DNA from: JBBKWX01 sp037969175
GTDB lineage: Bacteria; Bacteroidota; Bacteroidia; AKYH767-A; JBBKVM01
NCBI GenBank assembly: GCA_037969175.1
Contig: JBBKWX010000068.1
Span: forward strand, 1-12,327
Length of the DNA stretch: 12,327 nt
Direction: 5' to 3'
The position numbers and the translations under genes are program-made. The notes under the pieces are model-generated. The model was not told where the DNA came from. It did no database searches and saw only the letters and a program-made list of their open reading frames with translations. Below, piece by piece: positions 1-7,225 of this stretch (the first letter of the stretch is position 1; the number at the start of each line of letters is the position of its first letter).

Positions 1-384
1 TGGATTAACGGATAATTGAACTGCTTCAAATACATCACGACCGGCCAAATCAATGGCTGTTGCCAATTTGAAAGTCAGTGGAATATTAGCCTTATCGGCA
101 GAGATGAGCGCTTTAATAACATTGTTTACATGACCTCCTGCCAGAAAGTGAGTTTCCATTTCATTTGCAGTTACGTTTAGGCCAGCTTTAGTGCTTATGA
201 TTAGTGCATTAACAATCACAGAAGGAGGAACTTTCCTGATACGCATCAAAATAAGGTCTAGTATTGAGATCTTAACTCCGGAAAAAACAGCTGTTATCCA
301 CAGGTTGACCGGAATGAAATACAAGAACAAGAACAAGAGCATTATGCCCCCAAACAAAAACAATAAGATTACACCAATTTCCAT
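1..384 (-). CDS. floA: Flotillin-like protein FloA (YqfA family), N-terminal part, cut by window edge
   Basis: This gene reads leftward from an ATG at 384-382 and leaves the window in frame after 128 codons; the family is usually about 330 residues, so the rest lies beyond the left edge. FloA is a bacterial flotillin/SPFH-type protein that forms membrane microdomain assemblies. Residues 1-33 are very hydrophobic and would form the membrane hairpin or anchor. They are followed by the family-typical MRIRKVPP (47-54), a KAGL motif (66-69), LAGGHVNNVIKALISADKA (81-99) and AIDLAGRDVFEAVQLSVNP (110-128), which I recognise as FloA hallmarks. The start lies one base after the nfeD stop, so the two are almost certainly co-transcribed and probably translationally coupled. 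FloA and NfeD-type proteins are commonly encoded together. The identification is secure; only the C-terminal coiled-coil region cannot be inspected. Confidence 0.95.
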   Translation of the reverse strand, partial: MEIGVILLFLFGGIMLLFLFLYFIPVNLWITAVFSGVKISILDLILMRIRKVPPSVIVNALIISTKAGLNVTANEMETHFLAGGHVNNVIKALISADKANIPLTFKLATAIDLAGRDVFEAVQLSVNP

Positions 385-385
385 A

Positions 386-856
386 TCAATCAATTTTAGA
401 TTTTACAATTATAGTATTGCCTGAAATACTCACAACAATAACTTTTGTGTTTTGAGGAAGCATCTCACCTGCTGTACGCGCTTCATATCTTTTGTCATTC
501 AGCTCCACAGTACCCATAGGTCTAAGAGCTGAAAGTGATATTCCTTCATCAGCAACATGAACATCCAGAGAAAAATCATTAGATGCTCTGCTATCAATTG
601 CAGATTTGAGCGAGAAACGATTCCATGCTCCGGATCGCATTGCATAAACGACAGCAAGGATTGTTGCAGCAGCAGATATTACCAATGACCAGTGACCTGC
701 CACTGTGCCAAAATCGGCATACATCCACATGACCCCTCCTATGATGAGAACAAGCCCGGCACCTCCTACAACAGTAGTTCCGGGAACAACCAGTACCTCA
801 AGCACAATGAGGATAATTCCAATAAGAATACAAGAAACAATAAGGGTAAGCAGCAT
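386..856 (-). CDS. NfeD-like membrane protein (short, NfeD1b type)
   Basis: A 156-residue membrane protein of the short NfeD class, without the ClpP-like serine protease domain of long NfeD. Residues 1-22 are a hydrophobic helix ending in Glu-Val-Leu-Val-Val-Pro-Gly, the E...PG pattern usual in this family. Two further hydrophobic segments lie at about 29-46 and 55-73, then a polar linker. The C-terminal OB-fold-like domain spans about 105-153, with LRPMGTVELNDKRYEARTAG (111-130) and the closing strands KVIVVSISGNTIIVK (138-152). The usual glycine-rich turn before the last strands is replaced by LPQNTKV, a small deviation. It sits directly upstream of floA with a 1-base gap, the classic NfeD-flotillin pair, which supports a role as partner of the flotillin in the inner membrane. 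Its own biochemical activity is not established from the sequence. The ATG start is at 856-854. Confidence 0.93.
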   Translation of the reverse strand: MLLTLIVSCILIGIILIVLEVLVVPGTTVVGGAGLVLIIGGVMWMYADFGTVAGHWSLVISAAATILAVVYAMRSGAWNRFSLKSAIDSRASNDFSLDVHVADEGISLSALRPMGTVELNDKRYEARTAGEMLPQNTKVIVVSISGNTIIVKSKID

Positions 857-890
857 ATTAATTTATTACAATCCAAAGATATCTAAAATA

Positions 891-1691
891 TCAGGGTTTG
901 TAATACTTAAGTGCTTCAGGTAAAAATTCTTTTATATTATTGATACGGGTTTGATCGCTGGGATGTGTACTTAAAAATTCAGGTACTGAGGGACCACCTG
1001 CACTGGACATTCTTTCCCAAACAGCAGACGCCTCTCGGGGATCATAGCCGGCCATGGCCATAAATATCATTCCCATCTGATCTGCCTCTGTTTCGTGTAA
1101 TCGACTAAAAGGAAGAATTGCACCTACTGTAGTGCTTAGTCCATAGGCTGTTGAAAACAAAGCTCTGGTTTGAGCGCTTTTTTCTGATAATGCAACATCC
1201 AAAGCAACACCTCCCATTTGAGTAATAAGCCCCTGACTCATTCTCTCATTACCATGTCTGGCAACAGCATGCGCTATTTCATGTCCCATGACAAATGCCA
1301 AACCGGCTTCTGTTTTTGTAAGTGGTAACAAGCCTGAATATACAACCACTTTTCCTCCCGGCATGCACCAGGCGTTAGGCGTATTATTATTTACCAAATT
1401 AAACTCCCATTTATAACCTTCTATACGTTTGGAATTATTGGTTTGCTTCATATACTTGATCACGGAAGTGGAAATCTTGGCTCCAATATTTCGAACCATT
1501 TCTGCTTCCGGATTTGAAGTCGGAATAGGAGGATTTTGTGCAAGAAAAGACTTATACTCGGTAAGACTCATACCTATAAGTGTGCTTTCAGGTAACATAT
1601 TTATTTGCTTTCTTCCTGAAAGTGGAACTGTTGAACATGCAATCAGCACTGAAGCAACGACGCAAAATGATAATAATTTTCTCAAATTCAT
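891..1691 (-). CDS. M48-family zinc metalloprotease lipoprotein (LoiP/Oma1-like)
   Basis: A 266-residue M48 peptidase. The N-terminus is a lipoprotein signal peptide: basic MNLRK, a hydrophobic core and lipobox Leu16-Ile-Ala-Cys19, so the mature protein should be lipidated on Cys19 and anchored in the envelope. The catalytic zinc motif HEIAH is at 137-141 (ligands His137 and His141, general base Glu138). HETEAD (199-204) supplies the third ligand, expected to be Glu200 by comparison with the E-x-x-A-D pattern of HtpX and Ste24. The C-terminal STHPSDQTRINNI (241-253) is typical of the soluble LoiP/YcaL/BepA-like and Oma1-like branch. There is no multi-pass membrane domain, which separates it from HtpX. 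The family degrades or assembles misfolded outer-membrane and periplasmic proteins; that role is inferred here. It starts 2 bases after the clpS stop and ends 34 bases before nfeD. Confidence 0.96.
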   Translation of the reverse strand: MNLRKLLSFCVVASVLIACSTVPLSGRKQINMLPESTLIGMSLTEYKSFLAQNPPIPTSNPEAEMVRNIGAKISTSVIKYMKQTNNSKRIEGYKWEFNLVNNNTPNAWCMPGGKVVVYSGLLPLTKTEAGLAFVMGHEIAHAVARHGNERMSQGLITQMGGVALDVALSEKSAQTRALFSTAYGLSTTVGAILPFSRLHETEADQMGMIFMAMAGYDPREASAVWERMSSAGGPSVPEFLSTHPSDQTRINNIKEFLPEALKYYKP

Positions 1692-1693
1692 AA

Positions 1694-1975
1694 TTAATCG
1701 ATTGTAGCTGAAAGTCCTCTGTCCAGTAGAGCTTCACAGCAGGGTCTTAACTCTTTATAACTTCCGGTTTTAACTGAACATTTCCCGTTGTAATGTATGA
1801 TAAACGTGCATTGCTCGGCCTGTAAGGTATCATGTTCACACACATCTATCAATGATTCGATCACATGTTCAAACGTATTTACATCATCATTGAATACAAC
1901 AAGATGATTCTCATTGGCCTCTTTGACGAGTTCTTCCTTAACGGATTCCGGCTTATGAATGGTTTTTTCGGACAT
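1694..1975 (-). CDS. clpS: ClpS, adaptor of the ClpAP/ClpCP protease (N-end rule)
   Basis: A 93-residue protein with the full ClpS core. ClpS binds the N-domain of a Clp ATPase and delivers proteins bearing bulky hydrophobic N-terminal residues (N-degrons) to the Clp protease in the cytoplasm. The substrate-pocket motif NDDVNTFEHV is at 29-38; Asn29, Asp30 and Asp31 match N34/D35/D36 of E. coli ClpS, and His61 in IIHYNGKC matches H66. The E. coli gatekeeper Met40 is replaced by Phe35. Residues 1-22 are a charged, flexible extension, as expected for the part that enters the ATPase. The tail, LRPCCEALLDRGLSATID, is the form I associate with Bacteroidota rather than Proteobacteria. It lies between plsY (48-base gap) and the M48 protease gene (2-base gap), so two proteolysis genes are adjacent. 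No clpA or clpC is in the window. Confidence 0.97.
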   Translation of the reverse strand: MSEKTIHKPESVKEELVKEANENHLVVFNDDVNTFEHVIESLIDVCEHDTLQAEQCTFIIHYNGKCSVKTGSYKELRPCCEALLDRGLSATID

Positions 1976-2023
1976 CAGATTATTTTTCTACAAAAACGAT
2001 TCCAAAGTATTTCTAAGGTACGA

Positions 2024-2671
2024 TTAATCTTCCACATCTTTATTGCGTTTTGCAAAGCTGAGTCGCTTTTCTTCTCCACGCAGTAATCGTTCAATATTTT
2101 TTTGATGGGTAACAAGGATCAATATGGTTACAAACATGCCAAAAATATTGATCGCAACTACAGTATTTGAATAGCCCAACATAATGATGATGGGGAATGC
2201 TATACCGGTCAGCATTGAACTTAATGAGACGAAACGTGTGGTAAATAACAGTACGATAAAAATTGCCATACACCAAAGTGCAGCATCCAAATGGACCGCC
2301 AAAATGATCCCGAGTAAAGTTGCTACTCCTTTACCACCCCTAAAACCAACATAAACCGGAAAAATATGACCTATCAAGGCAGCGACAGATAAGCCAAGCT
2401 GCAAATTATGAAATTGTGCTGTAGCGATCTGAAATTCTCCGAAAGCCCAGCCTAATTTCACTGCGATCCACCCCTTGAAGATATCAATGAGCAGTACCGG
2501 GATCCCTGCCTTTACACCAAGTACCCTGAATGTATTTGTAGCTCCTGAATTACCACTGCCATATTCACGTACATCAATACCATACATGGCCTGACCTATC
2601 CATACAGCTGAAGGAATTGAGCCAAGCAAATAAGCCAGAATAAGTGCAACTATTGATTCAAAGGATATCAT
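2024..2671 (-). CDS. plsY: Acyl-phosphate:glycerol-3-phosphate acyltransferase PlsY
   Basis: A 215-residue integral inner-membrane enzyme that transfers an acyl group from acyl-phosphate (made by PlsX) to sn-glycerol-3-phosphate, giving lysophosphatidic acid, the first committed step of phospholipid synthesis. The three cytoplasmic-loop motifs are present: GSGNSGATN (38-46) with YLLGSIPSAVWIG just before it in the first membrane segment, DIFKGW (63-68), and GFRGGKGVATLLG (109-121). Membrane segments fall at about 5-25, 53-75, 92-112, 116-142 and 155-188. The basic C-terminal tail beginning HQKNIERLLRGEEKRL (189-204) is also typical of the family. Length is normal. The start is 19 bases after the stop of the giant exported protein, in the same direction. 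No plsX is seen in the window. Confidence 0.98.
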   Translation of the reverse strand: MISFESIVALILAYLLGSIPSAVWIGQAMYGIDVREYGSGNSGATNTFRVLGVKAGIPVLLIDIFKGWIAVKLGWAFGEFQIATAQFHNLQLGLSVAALIGHIFPVYVGFRGGKGVATLLGIILAVHLDAALWCMAIFIVLLFTTRFVSLSSMLTGIAFPIIIMLGYSNTVVAINIFGMFVTILILVTHQKNIERLLRGEEKRLSFAKRNKDVED

Positions 2672-2690
2672 AAGCTAACGTCCAAAAGTA

Positions 2691-5600
2691 TCATTCTTCT
2701 GTCGTATTGACAATCTTACGTAAAAAATCGTTCTTTCTACGCTCAGTTGACAACATATATTGATACTGTTGGCCATTATTCTTTACATCCTGAACCTTTT
2801 TATCAGGTTTTAGTTCCCGGATAATGCTGTTGAATTTATCATCAGAAGAAACAGCCTGCATCACACCTCTGGAATACGAGAAGAAATACCAGGTTTGAGC
2901 ATCGGCTTCAAGATAGATATTCAATACATCACCACTTCTCTTCTTTTGTAATTCAATTTGTCCACCCAGCTTTCTGTTGACAGGAATCTTATTGATCATA
3001 CCTACGCTGATCGGGCCGCCGGAAACAAAGGCCTTTCTTCTTGCATCCCAGGTAAGGGAAACATCTGTCAAGAAAAGGGAAGCCTGCATATCTGACGGTA
3101 GCTTTTTGATAGCTCCATACAAACTCATCTCCTGTACATACTTATCTGCAGATTCCTTTTCTACAATTGCTCTCAGGGCTTTATCAAATTCAGGTCTTGC
3201 ATCATTGCTGGGCTCCAGCTTTGGCAATAACAAGATCGATTCCGACATTTGTTTGAAGGCATCATCACTAAAAAAGAAATCAATCATACTGATCATTCGT
3301 ACTGCACTCGAATCATTATTCAGGTTATAGGATATAGATCCGGCAGATCTCATATTTACTTGGCCAAGTCCTGATCCAATACCTATTCTGCCTTCTGCAG
3401 TGATAACACAACGTGTTTCATTCAATGTCAAAACATTATTCACTGAATCTTTACTTACAGGTTCTATGATATAACTATTGAACGTTTTATCATATCTCAA
3501 TGAGCCTGTAGCGCGGAACAACTCATTGTCCGCAGTATTACTGATCTTATTCAGAAATGCAGGATATACTCCCAGGGTATCGTCAGAGAAATAAATTCCA
3601 GCATATAAATTCTCGTTACTTTCTGACTTTGCATTTGCGATCGGAATGGCTATAACTGAAGGATCAAGTTCTGAGTCAAATCCAAACCAGGTCTTTTTAA
3701 CATTCTCACAAGTTGGATCAATCCCTGCAAATCCTTTAAAGAATAAATTCTTTCTGGGAGCGGTCAATGTAACCGTTCCTTTATATTTAAATTTCGGATT
3801 CAGCATGAAAGATTCCTTTTCCGTTATCAATCCGGAAGCTACAGTTTGCAAACTATCATTTACTTTCACGCTTGTCATCTTGATGATCTGTTTTCCTCCT
3901 CCTTCATCTACAAAAGTGTAATCAGCAGAACCGGAATAACTTTTTCTTCCGAAAATATCTATGGAGGCGTTTAATAATGTATGGAACTTGCTACTTGTAT
4001 TTGCCACTACCACTGCATCCTGAAGACGTCTGATCTTTGCACCTTTGTCGATGATGATTTCTCCCTTATCCGGAGTAATGGCTGCATCAGCAACTAAGAT
4101 CTGTTTAACTTTTTCTGTTTTTATGATATATTCATCCAGTCTGTAAACAGCTTTGGGAGCGAAAAACCTCAGTGAATCCTGGGTAGGATGTATGGAAACA
4201 AATTCAGATCCGATCTCTGATTTTCCAGCTAATTGAGTGGTTGATGTCAATTCAATTTCCTTCTTATCCATCAACCATTTCACTTCATCTATATAACAGA
4301 TATACTGATTTACGGGGAAGGTCACATAAGAGCCTCCACCATTGGATTTGAACTCCCCTATTCGCTTCGCCAGATCAACATTTGCTTTTACATTTTTTGT
4401 AGAAAAAGCAAGGTTTTGTGATCCTTCTTCTCTTAGTTTAAAGTCGGAAGTATCCGCTCCGAAATTATTTGGTTTGAAGACAAAATCATTTGATGCCAGA
4501 TCAGCTTGCCCAAAACCTACAATACCCGTTCCTCCCAATCTTGATGGAGTAAGCACCAGGTTACCGGTCAGCAAAGCTTGTCCATCATACATCTGCATTG
4601 GATCTTTTTTCTGATACACATACATTTTATCCTTGTATGGTTCCCAATGTGCATATACCTCTTTTGCTTTTACAGAAGGGAATTCAACTCCTTTTACATT
4701 CTCCTTTTTGATTGAAAAATCTTTTGCACTGGCATTCATTGAATCCGGAAAAAAGAATAATTCATCAGAGACTAAATTAGAAGACAAATAAGCTAGATCT
4801 CCTTTCCCTTTCAAGCCTTCATTACTAAGTTTGATCGTTTTTGCAAAATTCCCTTTGCCTCCATAGGTAGCAAGACCTGTTGGAACAGTCTGACGAATGA
4901 ATCCAAGCGAATAATCATTTTGAACTGTAAGTTGTTCTTTGATATCCGGGAAGATACCTGCAGATACAAAGTTACCTTGAAAAACCAAACCCTCTTTTGT
5001 CAACTCATCAAGACTATCCACCGTAAAGGGTTCCAAGTTGAAATAAAATTTATCTTTTTGATAAACACCCCCGTGAATTTCAGCATTATCATAATAAACA
5101 AATGATTCTTTTTTTGAATTAAAAACAGGATAATGTGCACCGGATAATCGGCCTGACTTACTCAAAGGATGATCAATCAGAAGATCACCTGTCATGTTTT
5201 GTAAGACACTCTTAACTGTTACCAGAGCAACTCTTCCATTCTCATCCGGTTTGCCCATTGGAACTTTCATCCTCACTGAATCTACATTTGCAAGATCGAA
5301 CTTGAAGCCGTCGTAATCGAATCTGAAATCCTTTCCATAGATATCAAACCTACCTGCTTTAACCCTTCCTGAAAATGTAAAATCACGGTTCTTTCCAATG
5401 ACAAGTTCCTGATTGGTAGGCACGATAAATACATTTTGAGAATCGCTTAACTGAACTTGTGAAACTCCACGCACTTTCAGATCAAAATTCAACAAATTCA
5501 AAGTTGCATTTGACTGACCCGAGATGACAGAATTAATTGCTATGATGTCATAATCCGTTTTGCCGGCTTTGGCTGTCAGATAATAAGAAAGTCTGTCTCT

Positions 5601-7118
5601 GATGATGGCCTTTTCTTCATCAGAGATGTAAGTGACAAAACCCTGAGTTGATAATGTGATGAGCAAAGATTTAATTTCCGATACCGGGAACTTCATATAA
5701 GCTGCAAGATCTTCAGCATAGATCACTTTCGTTTGATATTTTTCTGCGAATTGTTTGATCGTATATAAAGGATTTACCGTTGACATTCCTTGAATACGCA
5801 TGAATCGTTGGTCATTGAACAGGTTTGCTGATTCCAGCGTCATCTGACTTTGACCGGCTCCGCTGATCATCTTTATATCGATCAATGGATCGTCAATTTT
5901 CCAATACAATCCTTCGCCGTAAATATCCATTTGATGATACGAATCGAAATACGGAATGATTGTTCTATTATCTCCATTTATCATGGAGACTTCTCTGGCT
6001 TCTACGATATATTTGAAGTTTAACCCGGGATGATAAATTGAATCATTTTCAAATTTGATCGTGACAGACGCATTTTCAGAAGTGATTCGGTCGGGACGGA
6101 TGATAAAACTTTTTGATCCCACCAACATGAAAGGTTTGTTATTCCTGGAAAAATATAATTGAGCATCCTGATCTTTATTACCTGATCCAATGATCTTGTT
6201 TCCCCACATTGAAAATCCACCACGATAGTTTACATCCTTTTGAATATCTTTTATATCAAGATTGATATCATACGAATCAAACTTAGGATAGGAGGCATTT
6301 TCAGGACCGGCATTCGACATCAACTTTTCTTGCAACTTACCCAGAAGTGGTTTTGCATACACTCCTTTATTATTCAGTTGAACTGAATCCGCAGTGAATT
6401 CAGATGCCGTCATCTTTATTGAATAATTACGCAATTCGGCATAAGCTATTGACTCATCAATACCTGCACGTGTCCAAAGAATTTTCCCTTTACTGCCATA
6501 AAATTGATTTTCTACAGGATACAATGTTCCTGAAGTATTGAAAATGATAGTGCTATCACCTTTAGATCGGCACACTAAATTGAGAGATGCAAATCTCACA
6601 AAGGGAACAGAATCATATCCTATTTCAAAATTTGGTGAGGTACTTTGCCAGTGCGTAGCAGGACTTTGGTACAAAGTATTCGTTGCAAAAAGATCATCAC
6701 ACGCTTTCATATACGTTGCGAAATCTTTATTTCTACCCTGCAGTAATTTTTCAAGACTCACATGCCATCCTTTAAACAATGCATCATCCCGGTTTGAATT
6801 AACAAAAGCAATAATGGCTGCAACATAGGCTTTGAAATCAGGAAAGGCTTTCATCCTTTTTTTCAACATTCCATTTGACATGTCCAAAATAGTCTGTTGC
6901 TGAGAAGCTGTTAACTTTCCACCGTTCCAAATAGGTGAAAAATCTTTTATGATCTCCGATGCTTCTTTTTTATTCGACTCTCCAAAAAATCCTTCTAATT
7001 CATTGAGATATTTTGTAGGATCATTTGAGAAATTCTTTAGACTTTGAGCATAACCCGAAGTATTAAATAGAGAAAAACTTATAAGCAGAAAGAGAATCCG
7101 CAATGAGGCAGGAGTCAT
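2691..7118 (-). CDS. Giant exported beta-rich protein of unknown function (1475 aa)
   Basis: I do not recognise a named domain; the style suggests an uncharacterised Bacteroidota family. I chose the ATG at 7118-7116 over a TTG three codons upstream. Residues 1-24 form a signal peptide (a short MTPASLR n-region, a Leu/Ile/Phe core, then GYA|Q), so the protein is exported. Residues about 30-145 look alpha-helical. About 155-447 and 535-1265 are dominated by alternating polar/hydrophobic strands with many Gly-Asp-Ser turns. An interposed segment (about 450-515) is helical with a winged-helix look. Residues 762-805 and 854-897 form an ungapped internal repeat. The last 200 residues are mixed: a Phe-rich helix, then LPSDMQASLFLTDVSLTWD, NRKLGGQIELQKKRSGD and WYFFSYSRGVMQAVSS. 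No transmembrane helix follows the signal, and no catalytic motif was found. The architecture suggests a periplasmic scaffold or bridge protein. A beta-taco (LptA/AsmA-like) fold is possible but unproven. plsY follows after 19 bases. Confidence 0.96.
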   Translation of the reverse strand: MTPASLRILFLLISFSLFNTSGYAQSLKNFSNDPTKYLNELEGFFGESNKKEASEIIKDFSPIWNGGKLTASQQQTILDMSNGMLKKRMKAFPDFKAYVAAIIAFVNSNRDDALFKGWHVSLEKLLQGRNKDFATYMKACDDLFATNTLYQSPATHWQSTSPNFEIGYDSVPFVRFASLNLVCRSKGDSTIIFNTSGTLYPVENQFYGSKGKILWTRAGIDESIAYAELRNYSIKMTASEFTADSVQLNNKGVYAKPLLGKLQEKLMSNAGPENASYPKFDSYDINLDIKDIQKDVNYRGGFSMWGNKIIGSGNKDQDAQLYFSRNNKPFMLVGSKSFIIRPDRITSENASVTIKFENDSIYHPGLNFKYIVEAREVSMINGDNRTIIPYFDSYHQMDIYGEGLYWKIDDPLIDIKMISGAGQSQMTLESANLFNDQRFMRIQGMSTVNPLYTIKQFAEKYQTKVIYAEDLAAYMKFPVSEIKSLLITLSTQGFVTYISDEEKAIIRDRLSYYLTAKAGKTDYDIIAINSVISGQSNATLNLLNFDLKVRGVSQVQLSDSQNVFIVPTNQELVIGKNRDFTFSGRVKAGRFDIYGKDFRFDYDGFKFDLANVDSVRMKVPMGKPDENGRVALVTVKSVLQNMTGDLLIDHPLSKSGRLSGAHYPVFNSKKESFVYYDNAEIHGGVYQKDKFYFNLEPFTVDSLDELTKEGLVFQGNFVSAGIFPDIKEQLTVQNDYSLGFIRQTVPTGLATYGGKGNFAKTIKLSNEGLKGKGDLAYLSSNLVSDELFFFPDSMNASAKDFSIKKENVKGVEFPSVKAKEVYAHWEPYKDKMYVYQKKDPMQMYDGQALLTGNLVLTPSRLGGTGIVGFGQADLASNDFVFKPNNFGADTSDFKLREEGSQNLAFSTKNVKANVDLAKRIGEFKSNGGGSYVTFPVNQYICYIDEVKWLMDKKEIELTSTTQLAGKSEIGSEFVSIHPTQDSLRFFAPKAVYRLDEYIIKTEKVKQILVADAAITPDKGEIIIDKGAKIRRLQDAVVVANTSSKFHTLLNASIDIFGRKSYSGSADYTFVDEGGGKQIIKMTSVKVNDSLQTVASGLITEKESFMLNPKFKYKGTVTLTAPRKNLFFKGFAGIDPTCENVKKTWFGFDSELDPSVIAIPIANAKSESNENLYAGIYFSDDTLGVYPAFLNKISNTADNELFRATGSLRYDKTFNSYIIEPVSKDSVNNVLTLNETRCVITAEGRIGIGSGLGQVNMRSAGSISYNLNNDSSAVRMISMIDFFFSDDAFKQMSESILLLPKLEPSNDARPEFDKALRAIVEKESADKYVQEMSLYGAIKKLPSDMQASLFLTDVSLTWDARRKAFVSGGPISVGMINKIPVNRKLGGQIELQKKRSGDVLNIYLEADAQTWYFFSYSRGVMQAVSSDDKFNSIIRELKPDKKVQDVKNNGQQYQYMLSTERRKNDFLRKIVNTTEE
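4428..4835 (-). repeat. Internal protein repeat in the giant exported protein (two 44-residue units, 92-residue period)
   Basis: Codons at 4835-4704 and 4559-4428 encode two 44-residue units that align without gaps. Shared positions include Leu, Leu, G-x-G, L-x-S, F-x-P, Ala and a closing Asp-Phe: unit one reads LKGKGDLAY...LVSDELFFFP...KDF, unit two LGGTGIVGF...LASNDFVFKP...SDF. I count 11 identities of 44 plus many conservative changes. The DNA is diverged, so this is an old protein-level duplication, consistent with stacked beta units. Confidence 0.6.
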
Positions 7119-7225
7119 GAATTTCAAATTTAAGAATGGATTGCTAATTTACAGAAATCACTGCCAAAGCAGAGAAAAGCTTAGTTAAGTTATTAACAGA
7201 AGAAAACAGTAGAAATTGTGAAAAA
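7119..7225 (-). promoter_or_regulatory. Largest intergenic gap (107 nt), with a candidate Bacteroidota promoter before the giant gene
   Basis: This is the only gap over 50 bases in the leftward array. On the minus strand it carries TAAATTTG (plus 7132-7125), a full match to the Bacteroidota -7 consensus TAnnTTTG. Exactly 19 bases upstream is TCTG (plus 7155-7152), a 3-of-4 match to the -33 TTTG. Transcription would begin close to the ATG at 7118, giving a nearly leaderless message. The nearby TTG start option would lie inside the -7 box, which also favours the ATG. Short AT-rich matches arise by chance, so this is a weak call. No convincing terminator hairpin was seen after prmA. Confidence 0.3.

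Noticed and set aside
1976..2023. Promoter-like ATACTTTG between plsY and clpS on the minus strand
   Set aside because: It misses the TA of the TAnnTTTG box and has no well-placed -33 element; read-through from plsY is simpler.
2977..3330. Open frame of 117 codons on the plus strand within the giant gene
   Set aside because: It lies fully antisense to a coding frame with a signal peptide and clear protein-like composition; its translation has no recognisable motif and looks like a shadow frame.
7125..7127. TTG start for the giant gene, three codons upstream of the ATG
   Set aside because: The ATG gives a complete signal peptide, and the TTG would fall inside the candidate -7 box. TTG use cannot be strictly excluded.
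7160..7200. Possible terminator hairpin after prmA (AAGC...GCTT)
   Set aside because: The stem is only four base pairs with an AT-rich loop and no following T-run of note on the minus strand.
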